21,014 nucleotides of DNA, from assembly GCA_004347865.1 (NCBI GenBank), contig QNUZ01000009.1, positions 1 to 21,014 on the forward strand. Direction: 5' to 3'. Shown piece after piece: positions 1 to 7,365 of the stretch; position 1 is the first letter of the stretch, and each line of letters starts with the position of its first letter. This stretch comes from Archaeoglobi archaeon (GTDB lineage: Archaea; Halobacteriota; Archaeoglobi; Archaeoglobales; Archaeoglobaceae). Both the position numbers and the translations under genes were made by a program. The notes under the pieces are model-generated. The model was not told the DNA's origin. It ran no database searches and was given only the letters and a program-made list of their open reading frames with translations.

Positions 1-590
1 GCAGTATACAGTCCCTGACAGCTGCCGCATGAGGGAGCGCAGAAGTCTTCATATAGCTTTAACTCTGCCTCGCTTAATTTCCCCGACTTGTAAAGCCCCG
101 CAGCTTCAAAAGCATCTTTTATCGAGACTTTTTCCCCCTTGACTCTCTCTGAGAGCATTGGACCGCCAGTAACAGCGATCGCTGGAATGTTCAGCCTTAG
201 AATTGCCATCAGCATTCCCGGAACGATCTTATCGCAGCTCGCTACCACGACTAGGCCATCAAAACCATGAGCTTCAACCATGCACTCGATGCTGTCGGCC
301 ACGATTTCTCTGGAGGGCAGAGAAAATAGCATTCCGCGATGTCCCATTGCTATCCCGTCGCAGATGCCTATTATCCCGAACTCAAAAGGCACGCCGCCCG
401 CCGAGTAAACACCCTCTTTAACGGCATTCGTGATCTTGTCTAGGTACATGTGACCCGGAACGATTGTGCTGTATGCGCTCGCAATCCCTATAAAAGGCTT
501 GTCGAGCTCTTCGTCAAGAACGCCCAAGGACTTGAGCAATGCCCGATGTGCAACCCTGTCTATCCCCTTTTTTACTATCTCGCTTCTCAT
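1..590 (-). CDS. ilvD: Dihydroxy-acid dehydratase, N-terminal part (3' end outside window)
   Basis: The enzyme dehydrates 2,3-dihydroxy-acids to 2-oxo acids in valine, isoleucine and leucine synthesis and carries an Fe-S cluster. Read on the minus strand from the ATG at 590, the product begins MRSEIVKKGIDRVAHRALLK and runs about 196 residues to the window edge with no stop. Family signatures seen are GICDGIAMGH, SCDKIVPGM and, next to the edge, CGSCQGLYTA; these contain the three conserved cysteines that ligate the cluster in IlvD/Edd enzymes. The start is supported by a TATA box centred 27 bp upstream, so the transcript is probably leaderless. It diverges from the phosphate operon. ilvB-ilvN lie about 12 kb away in the same window, so the pathway genes are split. 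Confidence 0.95.
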   Translation of the reverse strand, partial: MRSEIVKKGIDRVAHRALLKSLGVLDEELDKPFIGIASAYSTIVPGHMYLDKITNAVKEGVYSAGGVPFEFGIIGICDGIAMGHRGMLFSLPSREIVADSIECMVEAHGFDGLVVVASCDKIVPGMLMAILRLNIPAIAVTGGPMLSERVKGEKVSIKDAFEAAGLYKSGKLSEAELKLYEDFCAPSCGSCQGLYT

Positions 591-612
591 AAATTTTAAA
601 GAATTGCAAAAG

Positions 613-621
613 CTTATAAAG
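613..621. promoter_or_regulatory. Near-palindromic TATA box shared by ilvD (-) and the CBS gene (+)
   Basis: CTTATAAAG reads as CTTTATAAG on the other strand. Its centre (617) is 27 bp from the ilvD ATG at 590 and 25 bp from the CBS ATG at 642. Purine-rich BRE-like bases flank it on both sides (GCAAAAG before it on the plus strand, GAAAC on the minus strand). No second TATA-like sequence is seen in the 51-bp gap. Inference: one TBP site drives two leaderless transcripts. Confidence 0.6.
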
Positions 622-641
622 GTTTCATATTTCCTAGCCTT

Positions 642-1025
642 ATGCGGGTTGAGGAGATCATGAACAAAAGAGTTGAATTCGTAGGCCCAGATATTACTGT
701 TTTGGAGGTTATCGAAAAGATAGTGAACAAGAGGATCCGAGTTGTGGTTGTAAGGTTCAAGGAAGGCGAGTACGGGGTTATAACGATCAGAGACATAGTC
801 TTCAAGTGTCTGGCAAAAGGTGCGGATCCAGAAGCAATGAAAGCCCATGAAATAGCCTCAAAGCCCATAATCGCAGTCGAAAAGGGAACGAGTCTGAAGG
901 ATCTAATTTCTATAATGGAGAGATCAAAAATTTCGAACGTATTCGTTAAGGAGGGGGACAAGATCATCGGGTACGTAAGCCTGACCGAAGTCATAGCAGG
1001 TTATCTAATAGGGAGGCTGTTATGA
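642..1025 (+). CDS. Tandem CBS-domain protein
   Basis: A 127-residue protein made of two CBS motifs, about residues 1-60 (VRVEEIM-like opening, YGVITIRDIV at the end of the first) and 68-127 (IASKPIIAVEKG to IIGYVSLTEV). A CBS pair of this kind normally binds adenine nucleotides and acts as an energy or ligand sensor. The start ATG sits 25 bp downstream of a TATA box, implying a leaderless mRNA. The stop overlaps the start of the next gene as ATGA (1022-1025), so translation of the two is probably coupled. The context suggests a regulatory role in phosphate uptake; the ligand cannot be told from sequence. Confidence 0.85.
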   Translation: MRVEEIMNKRVEFVGPDITVLEVIEKIVNKRIRVVVVRFKEGEYGVITIRDIVFKCLAKGADPEAMKAHEIASKPIIAVEKGTSLKDLISIMERSKISNVFVKEGDKIIGYVSLTEVIAGYLIGRLL

Positions 1026-1627
1026 AGGCGGAGGAGAAGGTTTTTGAAAATATTGAACAGATGCTGAGGTTATCCCCTGTTGCATGCGAACTGCTCCAGA
1101 AAGCGGTGATCGAAGGGGATAAATCACTCCTTGACGAAATTTCAAGAATTGAGAGGGATGGGGATGATTTGAGAAGAGAGACCGCGAGAATAATCTATAA
1201 AGGGGCCTTTCTCCCCTATCTCAGATCCAACATTCTCCGCATGGTGGAAGACGTTGACGACATTCTGAACACAATTGATAAGGCGGGAAAATATTACAGA
1301 AAAATACACAATCTCGATTTTCTCCGCTCTTCTCTAGAGATAGCCAGAATTCTGGAACTCAACGTCCTCCTTTGCAAAGTCATGTCCAAAAACTTCATAG
1401 AATTCTTCAGAAATCCGGAAAAGCTGAAAGAGGCAGCAATTGTGGTAAGGATGCTCGAAAAGGAAGCTGATACGCTTAAGCATTCAGTTCTTGAACTGGT
1501 GACCGGTCTGAAATTGGATTTCTGGGATGGTCTGTTCACTTTCAATTTCATAGAGTCAATCGAGGAGATAAGCGACGTCGTTGAAGACACGATGGATACG
1601 CTCCAGGTAGTTGTGCTAAGCCTGTAG
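1022..1627 (+). CDS. DUF47 family PhoU-like phosphate transport regulator
   Basis: A 201-residue, largely helical protein of the DUF47/PhoU-like family, which is commonly encoded beside PiT-type phosphate permeases and thought to modulate them. Visible family features are repeated acidic helices: LLDEISRIERDGDDLRRETA near residue 40, MVEDVDDILNTIDKAGKYYR around 75-95, RMLEKEADTLKHSV around 143, and a C-terminal FIESIEEISDVVEDTMDTLQ. These E/DxxxD repeats are the probable metal-binding helices. The length is normal for the family. It overlaps the CBS gene by 4 bp and is 3 bp from the permease, so all three form one operon. Confidence 0.88.
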   Translation: MKAEEKVFENIEQMLRLSPVACELLQKAVIEGDKSLLDEISRIERDGDDLRRETARIIYKGAFLPYLRSNILRMVEDVDDILNTIDKAGKYYRKIHNLDFLRSSLEIARILELNVLLCKVMSKNFIEFFRNPEKLKEAAIVVRMLEKEADTLKHSVLELVTGLKLDFWDGLFTFNFIESIEEISDVVEDTMDTLQVVVLSL

Positions 1628-1630
1628 CTC

Positions 1631-2566
1631 ATGATCGAATTCGTCTCTCTGATTGCATTTCTTCTCATAGCGTTCAGCATAGGTACGAACGATACATCAA
1701 ACGCGTTCGGAATCTGCATTGGCTGTAGGATTATAAGCCTAAGAAAATCCGCAATTCTGCTCTTCTTTCTGGTTCTCCTTGGACTGAGCCTTCAGGGGAA
1801 CAGAGTAATTAAAACTGTCGGAAAGGATCTCGTTGCAACGAATGCTGAGATCACCGCGATAGCGTTAATGGTATCGGCAATAATCATCCTTATTACAAAC
1901 CTCCGCGGAATTCCCGTTTCTACGCACCAGGTTATTGTAGGAAGCCTTTCTGGGGCAGGAGTAGCCTTTGGGGCCCGACTGAGCTACGGAACTTTGGCGG
2001 GAATAATCATCTCTTGGATTTTATCCCCTATTGTGGCCGGATTTATAGCTATTCTGCTTTTTATTTTACTTGAACGGGCAACAAGGGGTTTTAGTTTGCT
2101 AAAGGTTGAGAGAACAATCAGAATTTTGCTGCTCTGTTCGGGAATTCTGATCTCGTACAACATGGGGGCAAACGAAGTTGCAACCGCAATTGCTCCGCTG
2201 GCAGCTATCGATGGGGAATTCTATTTGATTTCGGTCTTAAGTGCGGCAGCCGTCTCTTTGGGGGCGCTTGCATTGAGCAGAAAAATCGCGGAAACCCTTT
2301 GCAGGGGTATAACTAGTATAGATCCTAAGACGGGTTTTTCAGCCCACTTTGGAGCCGGATTGAGCGTTTACATCTTCACACTTTTGGGAATGCCGGTCTC
2401 GACAACTTATTCACTTGTTGGTGGAATTTCTGCTCTGGGTTTCTTTAAGGGGGTTAAAACGGTGAAGACAAAGAAGATTCGAGAAATAGTCCTGAACTGG
2501 ATCGCAGCACCGCTGCTGGCATTTTTCTTCGGATACACTTCATCACTGTTTTTCCTAGGACTCTAG
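1631..2566 (+). CDS. pit: PiT family inorganic phosphate permease
   Basis: A 311-residue polytopic membrane protein of the PiT/PHO-4 family, which imports phosphate by cation symport. The family's internal duplication is visible: IGTNDTSNAFG near residues 17-27 in the first half and MGANEVATAIAP near 177-188 in the second. Each half also carries the ST-rich signature, GIPVSTHQVIVGSLSGAG in the first and GMPVSTTYSLVGGISALG in the second. About ten hydrophobic segments are present. Co-transcription with the DUF47 and CBS genes is likely. Its TAG stop lies within the palindrome CTAG (2563-2566), which also contains the stop codon of the convergent aCPSF1 gene. The cation used (H+ or Na+) is not evident. 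Confidence 0.93.
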   Translation: MIEFVSLIAFLLIAFSIGTNDTSNAFGICIGCRIISLRKSAILLFFLVLLGLSLQGNRVIKTVGKDLVATNAEITAIALMVSAIIILITNLRGIPVSTHQVIVGSLSGAGVAFGARLSYGTLAGIIISWILSPIVAGFIAILLFILLERATRGFSLLKVERTIRILLLCSGILISYNMGANEVATAIAPLAAIDGEFYLISVLSAAAVSLGALALSRKIAETLCRGITSIDPKTGFSAHFGAGLSVYIFTLLGMPVSTTYSLVGGISALGFFKGVKTVKTKKIREIVLNWIAAPLLAFFFGYTSSLFFLGL

Positions 2567-4455
2567 AGGAATCTTATGGTCTCAAGATTGAGCGGCGCCC
2601 TGCTCTCGATCTTGAATGTCTTGTAGATGGTGGAAGCGAGGTCTATGCACTTACCCTCGTCTCCGTGAACCGTTACTATCTTTGAAGGCTTCGGATTAAG
2701 ATATTTAACATAGTTAACGAGCTGTCTTCTGTCTGAATGTCCTGAAAATCCATCAACAGTCTCCACGCGCATTTTTAACTCTACCACTTCCCTTTTGCCA
2801 TTTGACGGGAAGGGTATTTCTTTCCAGCCTTTCTGAACCTTTCTGCCAAGAGTGCCCTCTGCCTGGTAGCCCACGAAGACTATCGTGTTCTTCTCGTTTG
2901 GTGCGAGATGCTTGAAGTATTCCATTACAGGACCTCCGTTTAGCATTCCTGAAGGCGAGATTATGACACATGGAGACGGATCGTTGAGTATCTCCTCTCT
3001 CTTCGAACTGGTTTCAACCTTTACAAAGCTATCGCTGATAAAGGGGTTAATTCCATTGTAAAAGATTAGGTCCCTGAGATTTGCGTTCAGATATTCGGGA
3101 TAGGTTGTGTGTATTGCTGTCGCCTCATAGATCATCCCGTCGATGTATATCGGCACTTCTTTGAGCCTCTTCTCCCTTATAGCCTCTTCCAGTACGATCA
3201 TAACTTCCTGACTTCTTCCGACGGCAAAAGTCGGGATTAAAACTTTTCCTCCGTTTTCAACTGTCTGGTTTATGATTTCAACAAGCTTCTGCTCGGCCTC
3301 AGCCCTTGATGGCTGAAGGTCGTTGACACCACCATAGGTTGCCTCCATGATAAGGGCCTCCAATCTCGGAAAGGCATTCGTGGCCTTGTCAAAAAGTCTC
3401 GTTCGTTCGAACTTGAAATCCCCTGTAAAGGCTATGTTGTACAGCCCCTCGCCAACATGGAAGTGCGCTATTGCAGAGCCGAGTATGTGCCCGGCATTGT
3501 AGAACGTGAGCCTCAGATCCGGGCTTATGTCTGTGACCTCTCCGTATTCCAGAGTTATCGTGTGCTTCAGGGCTTCCCTTACCATTGCGGAGTTGTATAT
3601 GGCCTCATTCTCCCTTCCTGCGACCTCTATGAAGTCCAGCTGCAGCAGTATCATGAGATCTCTTGTTGGTGGCGTGGTGTAGATCGGACCGTTGTAGCCG
3701 AACTTGTAGAGCAGCGGAACAAGGCCACAGTGGTCCAGATGAGCGTGTGTGATCACAACCGCATCGATCGAGTCTAGTGGCTGCACTTCTGGTAAGTAGA
3801 GATAAGGCGTTTCGGATACATTGCTAACGTTAACCCCACAGTCAACGAGAATCTTGCTGTTTCTAGTTTGTAGCAGATAACAGCTCCTTCCGACTTCCCG
3901 ACAGCCACCTAGGAATGAGACTCTTACCCAGTTTTCATCCAGAATAACTCTCCGGTGAATTCTCTCCCCAACCCTCCTCAGTATTTCTCGCCTATCATCG
4001 CGAACGCTTGTTAGGTAGTTTCTAATGCTCTCAATGATCTTCGATCTTATTGGCGGAGTCCTCATGACCCTCGGACTCCAGCCTACCTCTTTCATGATCT
4101 CTCTGAAGGTGGATCCCTGTTTCCCGATAACAACTCCGGGCTTCTCGGCTTCAATGAGGACTTCTCCGTTTTCATCATCAAAGCTAATGTTTGAGATTTT
4201 TGCCTCTCCAGGTACGATCTTCCTTATTATCTCCTCGGCCTCATTCTTTGGTTTTAAAATCTTTGGATCCGGTCTTATGACGATTCTCTTTCTCAGCTCT
4301 TTAGCGAGCCTTTTTATAATATCAATTCCGGCTATCTCCTGTGGGTTTTCAATGTAAACTACCAAAAGCGGGCCCTCAAATTCTACATCCTTAATCCTTA
4401 CGTTCTCGGGAACGAGTTCCTTTATTTTGTTTTTTAGCTCCTCCAGTTCTACCAT
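2563..4455 (-). CDS. aCPSF1/FttA: KH-MBL-beta-CASP ribonuclease and transcription termination factor
   Basis: A 630-residue archaeal CPSF73 homologue. The family cleaves 3' ends of nascent RNA at U-rich sites and terminates transcription together with RNA polymerase. The N-terminal ~150 residues form the KH region, with a GKQG loop at 111-114. The metallo-beta-lactamase domain follows, with HAHLDH at 237-242 and the TGDFKFE motif about 105 residues later. The beta-CASP part includes the IPTFAVGRSQE segment, SPSGML, and the C-terminal SGHSDRRQL and VHGDEGKC, which supply the late metal-ligand histidines. All catalytic motifs look intact and the length is typical. The start ATG is 8 bp after the psmB stop, so the two are co-transcribed. 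Confidence 0.96.
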   Translation of the reverse strand: MVELEELKNKIKELVPENVRIKDVEFEGPLLVVYIENPQEIAGIDIIKRLAKELRKRIVIRPDPKILKPKNEAEEIIRKIVPGEAKISNISFDDENGEVLIEAEKPGVVIGKQGSTFREIMKEVGWSPRVMRTPPIRSKIIESIRNYLTSVRDDRREILRRVGERIHRRVILDENWVRVSFLGGCREVGRSCYLLQTRNSKILVDCGVNVSNVSETPYLYLPEVQPLDSIDAVVITHAHLDHCGLVPLLYKFGYNGPIYTTPPTRDLMILLQLDFIEVAGRENEAIYNSAMVREALKHTITLEYGEVTDISPDLRLTFYNAGHILGSAIAHFHVGEGLYNIAFTGDFKFERTRLFDKATNAFPRLEALIMEATYGGVNDLQPSRAEAEQKLVEIINQTVENGGKVLIPTFAVGRSQEVMIVLEEAIREKRLKEVPIYIDGMIYEATAIHTTYPEYLNANLRDLIFYNGINPFISDSFVKVETSSKREEILNDPSPCVIISPSGMLNGGPVMEYFKHLAPNEKNTIVFVGYQAEGTLGRKVQKGWKEIPFPSNGKREVVELKMRVETVDGFSGHSDRRQLVNYVKYLNPKPSKIVTVHGDEGKCIDLASTIYKTFKIESRAPLNLETIRFL

Positions 4456-4463
4456 CTCTCTTG

Positions 4464-5102
4464 CTACTTTTTAAACTTTGAAATGATCTTCTCGATCTCC
4501 TTGGAATCTAGCTGGTGAAACTCTCTCTCGGTAATCCTTACAACGTCTATTCCGTCTCCAGAAGCTGAATCCCTTCTCATTGCAGAAATAATTGCTCTTA
4601 CGGCAAGTTCTACAGCCTCATTTGTTGTTATTTCAGGAGTGTAGCGATCCTCTAGAACACCATAGGCTGTAAGGCTACCGCTACCAGTTGCAACGATCTC
4701 TTTCTCTTCAATCGCCCCGCCAATTGGGTCGATGGAGAAAATCTTTGCTCCCTCCTCGTCGACACCTCCAATGAGAAGCTGGACCAGGTATGGGTAATAG
4801 CGGTAAGAGTTTAACAAATTGGAGGTTAGGGTAGCTATTGCTCTGACCGTCGGTTTTTTCTCCCTTTTTATTTCATAAAGGCTTGCCTCTACCCTTATAA
4901 TTCTGGCCAGAAACTGCGCATCGCCAACTGTTCCGGCAGTGGTCATTGCAATTCTGTCGGCAACTTGGTAGATCTTCTTTGCAGTCCTGCTTGCGATCAG
5001 ATTGCCCATAGTGGCCCTTTTCTCGGTGGCCAGCACAACACCGTCCTTGCAGATCAGACCTACCGTGGTCGTTCCTTTATACACGTTATTCTCCATGTTC
5101 AT
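4464..5102 (-). CDS. psmB: 20S proteasome beta subunit
   Basis: Catalytic subunit of the archaeal 20S proteasome. With the start at 5102 the product has 212 residues: a 10-residue propeptide (MNMENNVYKG) is removed autocatalytically to expose the Thr nucleophile of TTTVG. Mature Glu17 (ATEKRAT), Lys33 (AKKIYQ) and the later TGSGSLTAYGVLE and SASGDGIDVV motifs are as expected. The ATG at 5102 is chosen because it is preceded by a Shine-Dalgarno GGGTGA about 5 nt upstream and gives the usual propeptide length. An in-frame ATG at 5192 would add 30 unsupported residues and would lie upstream of the predicted promoter. It is followed directly by aCPSF1. Confidence 0.96.
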   Translation of the reverse strand: MNMENNVYKGTTTVGLICKDGVVLATEKRATMGNLIASRTAKKIYQVADRIAMTTAGTVGDAQFLARIIRVEASLYEIKREKKPTVRAIATLTSNLLNSYRYYPYLVQLLIGGVDEEGAKIFSIDPIGGAIEEKEIVATGSGSLTAYGVLEDRYTPEITTNEAVELAVRAIISAMRRDSASGDGIDVVRITEREFHQLDSKEIEKIISKFKK

Positions 5103-5153
5103 AGATTCACCCAAAACAGCCCCTTCGGGCACTGTGAAAATGTTGGAATAAAG

Positions 5154-5164
5154 ATTTTTAAAGG
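5154..5164. promoter_or_regulatory. TATA box region between psmB (-) and the aldolase gene (+)
   Basis: ATTTTTAAAGG on the plus strand reads CCTTTAAAAAT on the minus strand, where it is preceded by a BRE-like CGAAA. Centred near 5159, it predicts a psmB start of transcription around 5133, about 30 nt before the ATG and its Shine-Dalgarno. In the plus direction it predicts a start near 5185, at the second ATG (5184) of the aldolase gene. An adjacent ATAAAGA (about 5148-5154) could serve the ATG at 5175. Confidence 0.5.
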
Positions 5165-5174
5165 TTTCGCTATT

Positions 5175-5711
5175 ATGTCCCTTATGATCCAAAACGCAAT
5201 AGAGATAGGAAAGCTTCTATTTCAATCGGGGCTGATAGATGGTGCAAGTGGAAATCTGAGTTTCCGAGAGGCAGATAGGATTTTAATCACAAGAACGGGG
5301 GCGAATCTGAATTCATTGGATGCAAACTCCTTTGTTGGAATCAATCACCCAGATGCCTCCAGAGACAGGCTGGTTCATGCGAAAATTTACGAGAAAACCG
5401 GATATAATGCGGTTATCCACTGTCATGGAGTTTTTAACGTCGTTTTAAGTATTAAAAAAACCAGAATTATACCTTTGGACTTGGAAGGGAAACTTTACTT
5501 TGGAGAGATAGGCGTGATAAGCGAAGAATTCGGTAGCGTTGAATATGCGGACAGAATTGCGGATGAAATCGTAAAAAGAGGGGTTGCGATTGCAAGAGCT
5601 CACGGAATCTATTCGGCAGGAAAAGACCTTATAGAGGCCTTCAACAGAGCCTGCTACGTGGAACACTCTTGTGAAGTTCTTTATTTCCTAGATCTTCTCA
5701 ACAAGTCTTAA
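5175..5711 (+). CDS. Class II aldolase (FucA/AraD-like)
   Basis: A 178-residue member of the class II aldolase/adducin family, zinc enzymes that cleave or form bonds next to a phosphorylated ketone. Seen are the phosphate-binding GASGNLSFR near residue 25, zinc-ligand histidines in IHCHG near 83-87 and ARAHGIYSAGK near 143-153. The length matches archaeal fuculose-1-phosphate aldolase-like proteins. The substrate cannot be assigned; a role in fucose breakdown is doubtful because no sugar genes are nearby. Two starts are possible: ATG 5175 (MSLMIQ) and ATG 5184 (MIQNAI); the TATA spacing favours 5184, so the first three residues are uncertain. The last 24 bp overlap the convergent mfnF-like gene. 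Confidence 0.82.
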   Translation: MSLMIQNAIEIGKLLFQSGLIDGASGNLSFREADRILITRTGANLNSLDANSFVGINHPDASRDRLVHAKIYEKTGYNAVIHCHGVFNVVLSIKKTRIIPLDLEGKLYFGEIGVISEEFGSVEYADRIADEIVKRGVAIARAHGIYSAGKDLIEAFNRACYVEHSCEVLYFLDLLNKS

Positions 5712-6620
5712 CATTGCGAAAGCCGGAAAAAGCTTTGAAGCATCTCCGTATTTTTCGGATAGCTTAAAGCACTCGCAAGACTGTTCAATTAGAAATTCAC
5801 CGATTCCACAAGCTAAAACTTTTTTTAGATTGTATTTCGATAATTTTGCATTAATCTCTTTTTGCAGGACCCTAATAATCGCGTTTCTAACTCTGAAGGC
5901 CAGCAACTTCACCTTCACCTCCCCCAATTCATCGAGATCACAGCAGACGGTTCTTGCAAGTCTTTGCATGCATTCTTTAACGCTTTTTCCCTTGGAGTCT
6001 GGTGTTTCGCAGTTGTAGTCATCTTCACTGATCTCTCCAGTAACTCTGAAAACATCCGCGGTAATCGCAAAGTATTCGGGACATAGGGTTGCACCCTCAA
6101 AACTTCTCAGAAGGTAGAATACGGGGGTTCTGAGTACCCCCATGTAGAGGAGTTCCCTCCTTCGAAGCCTTTCGAAGTCCGTTTTTCCTGCCAGACTCTC
6201 CTCCTTTACAGGAATAAGGTCGGTGGTGGTTGAGCCCATGTCGACAAACAGGAAATCCCTAAAACCCTCACTCAGCAGAAAAGAGATCGAAGCCATCCAG
6301 TTGCTTGCGCAGAACTTCATCGGATCATCTATTTCCTTAACCATCCGACCATCCACGTCTAGGAAATAGACCTCTTTAAAAGACTCCTTGCAAGCTTTAT
6401 AGATGTACTCTATTCCCTCTTTTTTGTTTTTGAAAACATCCGCAAGCTCTGCAGTGATAACAACTCCTGCTTTTTCTGCTCCGAACTCTTTAGAGATCTC
6501 TTTTAATTTATTTTTCAGCTCTGGGGCTCTTTTCCACATTGGAAAGTAGATTATTCTGTTATCATCCTCTGCTGAGATTTTTAGGTTTGCCCCGCCAATA
6601 TCAATCCCCAAGGAATTCAT
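5688..6620 (-). CDS. mfnF: Hydantoinase/oxoprolinase-fold protein, MfnF-like (methanofuran biosynthesis)
   Basis: A 310-residue ASKHA-fold protein. The N-terminus MNSLGIDIGGANLKI is the first phosphate-binding motif, and DFLFVDMGSTTTDLIPV near residue 130 is the second; the C-terminus has VLACGIGEFLI. This pattern matches the archaeal family once annotated as H4MPT-linked C1 transfer protein and now known as MfnF, which joins the phenolic and furan parts of methanofuran. The start at 6620 is preferred: it is where the GIDIGG motif normally begins and is preceded by GGGGA about 7 nt upstream. An ATG at 6662 would add 14 residues and deepen the overlap. It overlaps the MBL gene by 20 bp, so it is the last gene of that operon. 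Assignment rests on motif recall, not a search. Confidence 0.75.
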   Translation of the reverse strand: MNSLGIDIGGANLKISAEDDNRIIYFPMWKRAPELKNKLKEISKEFGAEKAGVVITAELADVFKNKKEGIEYIYKACKESFKEVYFLDVDGRMVKEIDDPMKFCASNWMASISFLLSEGFRDFLFVDMGSTTTDLIPVKEESLAGKTDFERLRRRELLYMGVLRTPVFYLLRSFEGATLCPEYFAITADVFRVTGEISEDDYNCETPDSKGKSVKECMQRLARTVCCDLDELGEVKVKLLAFRVRNAIIRVLQKEINAKLSKYNLKKVLACGIGEFLIEQSCECFKLSEKYGDASKLFPAFAMLRLVEKI

Positions 6621-7365
6621 CCAGCGTCCCCTTACCGAAAATAAAGGTCTGGTAGTCTTCACCGATCGGATAGTACTTTATTGCCACTTTCGGGGGCGGG
6701 AAAAAGTGACCCATATGAGTAAGAACCACCTTTTTTGCCCCGACCCTTTCAGCCAGAGATAAAGCCTCCTTGGCATTCATATGCTTCTTAAACTTTCCGC
6801 TCGGAGCGATCGCATCTACTACAAAAAGATCGGGGTTGAGCATTTCGTCGATGCTAGTTTCAGGGATCTCGATATTTGTATCACCCGTTACGACTATTTT
6901 GTAGCCATTCCATTCGATCTTAACTCCCACCGCATCAACGGGAGGATGATTTACTGGAAAGAGGGTAAAATATATGTCTGAAATGGGGAATCTTTCGAAA
7001 ATGTTCACTTCTCTTTTTTTGTAGCTCAAAAAGTGCATGTACTTTCCGATGTTTTCATGGATCTGCGGAGTAGTGTAAACGTCTACGTTGCCCTGAACCC
7101 TGTAGAATTCACTAAAGCCGCCAAAGTGATCGAAGTGGGGATGAGTCCATATCACCGCATCTACTTTTTCGATTCCATTGTCAAGCAACTGCCTTCGGAG
7201 ATCCGGAGATGTATCTATCAGTATCACCTTCCCGGCGTTTTTAACGAGGATCGAAAATCTCTTCCTCTCCCATCCATTCTTCCTGGCATCCTCGCATGTT
7301 TTGCAGTGACAGTTCAGCACAGGTGTTCCCGGCGAATCTCCTGTGCCAAGCAGCTGGATTATCAT
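6601..7365 (-). CDS. PhnP-like metallo-beta-lactamase fold hydrolase
   Basis: A 254-residue MBL protein. It opens with LLGTGDSPGTPV followed by CHCKTC (C19, C21, C24), the structural zinc motif of the PhnP branch. The catalytic metal motif HPHFDH is at 75-80, followed by NHPP, VVTGDTN and LTHMGHFF. PhnP-branch enzymes act on cyclic phosphodiesters or small phosphodiesters, so a phosphodiesterase is the best guess; the substrate is unknown. It overlaps the upstream ATPase gene as ATGA (7362-7365) and the downstream mfnF-like gene by 20 bp. This tight linkage suggests a shared process, possibly coenzyme or nucleotide-derived metabolite handling, but that is inference. Confidence 0.82.
   Translation of the reverse strand: MIIQLLGTGDSPGTPVLNCHCKTCEDARKNGWERKRFSILVKNAGKVILIDTSPDLRRQLLDNGIEKVDAVIWTHPHFDHFGGFSEFYRVQGNVDVYTTPQIHENIGKYMHFLSYKKREVNIFERFPISDIYFTLFPVNHPPVDAVGVKIEWNGYKIVVTGDTNIEIPETSIDEMLNPDLFVVDAIAPSGKFKKHMNAKEALSLAERVGAKKVVLTHMGHFFPPPKVAIKYYPIGEDYQTFIFGKGTLDEFLGD

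Noticed and set aside
3457..3777. A 106-residue frame antisense to aCPSF1.
   Set aside because: It lies entirely opposite conserved catalytic coding sequence and has no family features or promoter.
4965..5174. Long N-terminal extension of the aldolase reading frame.
   Set aside because: This is antisense to psmB coding sequence and upstream of the promoter; the aldolase fold begins after 5175.
4464..5192. Longer psmB start at 5192.
   Set aside because: It would add 30 residues with no homology, precede the TATA box, and lacks a Shine-Dalgarno; ATG 5102 gives the normal propeptide.
6621..6662. Upstream ATG of the mfnF-like gene at 6662.
   Set aside because: The GIDIGG motif normally lies at the very N-terminus, and the 6620 start has a ribosome-binding site.
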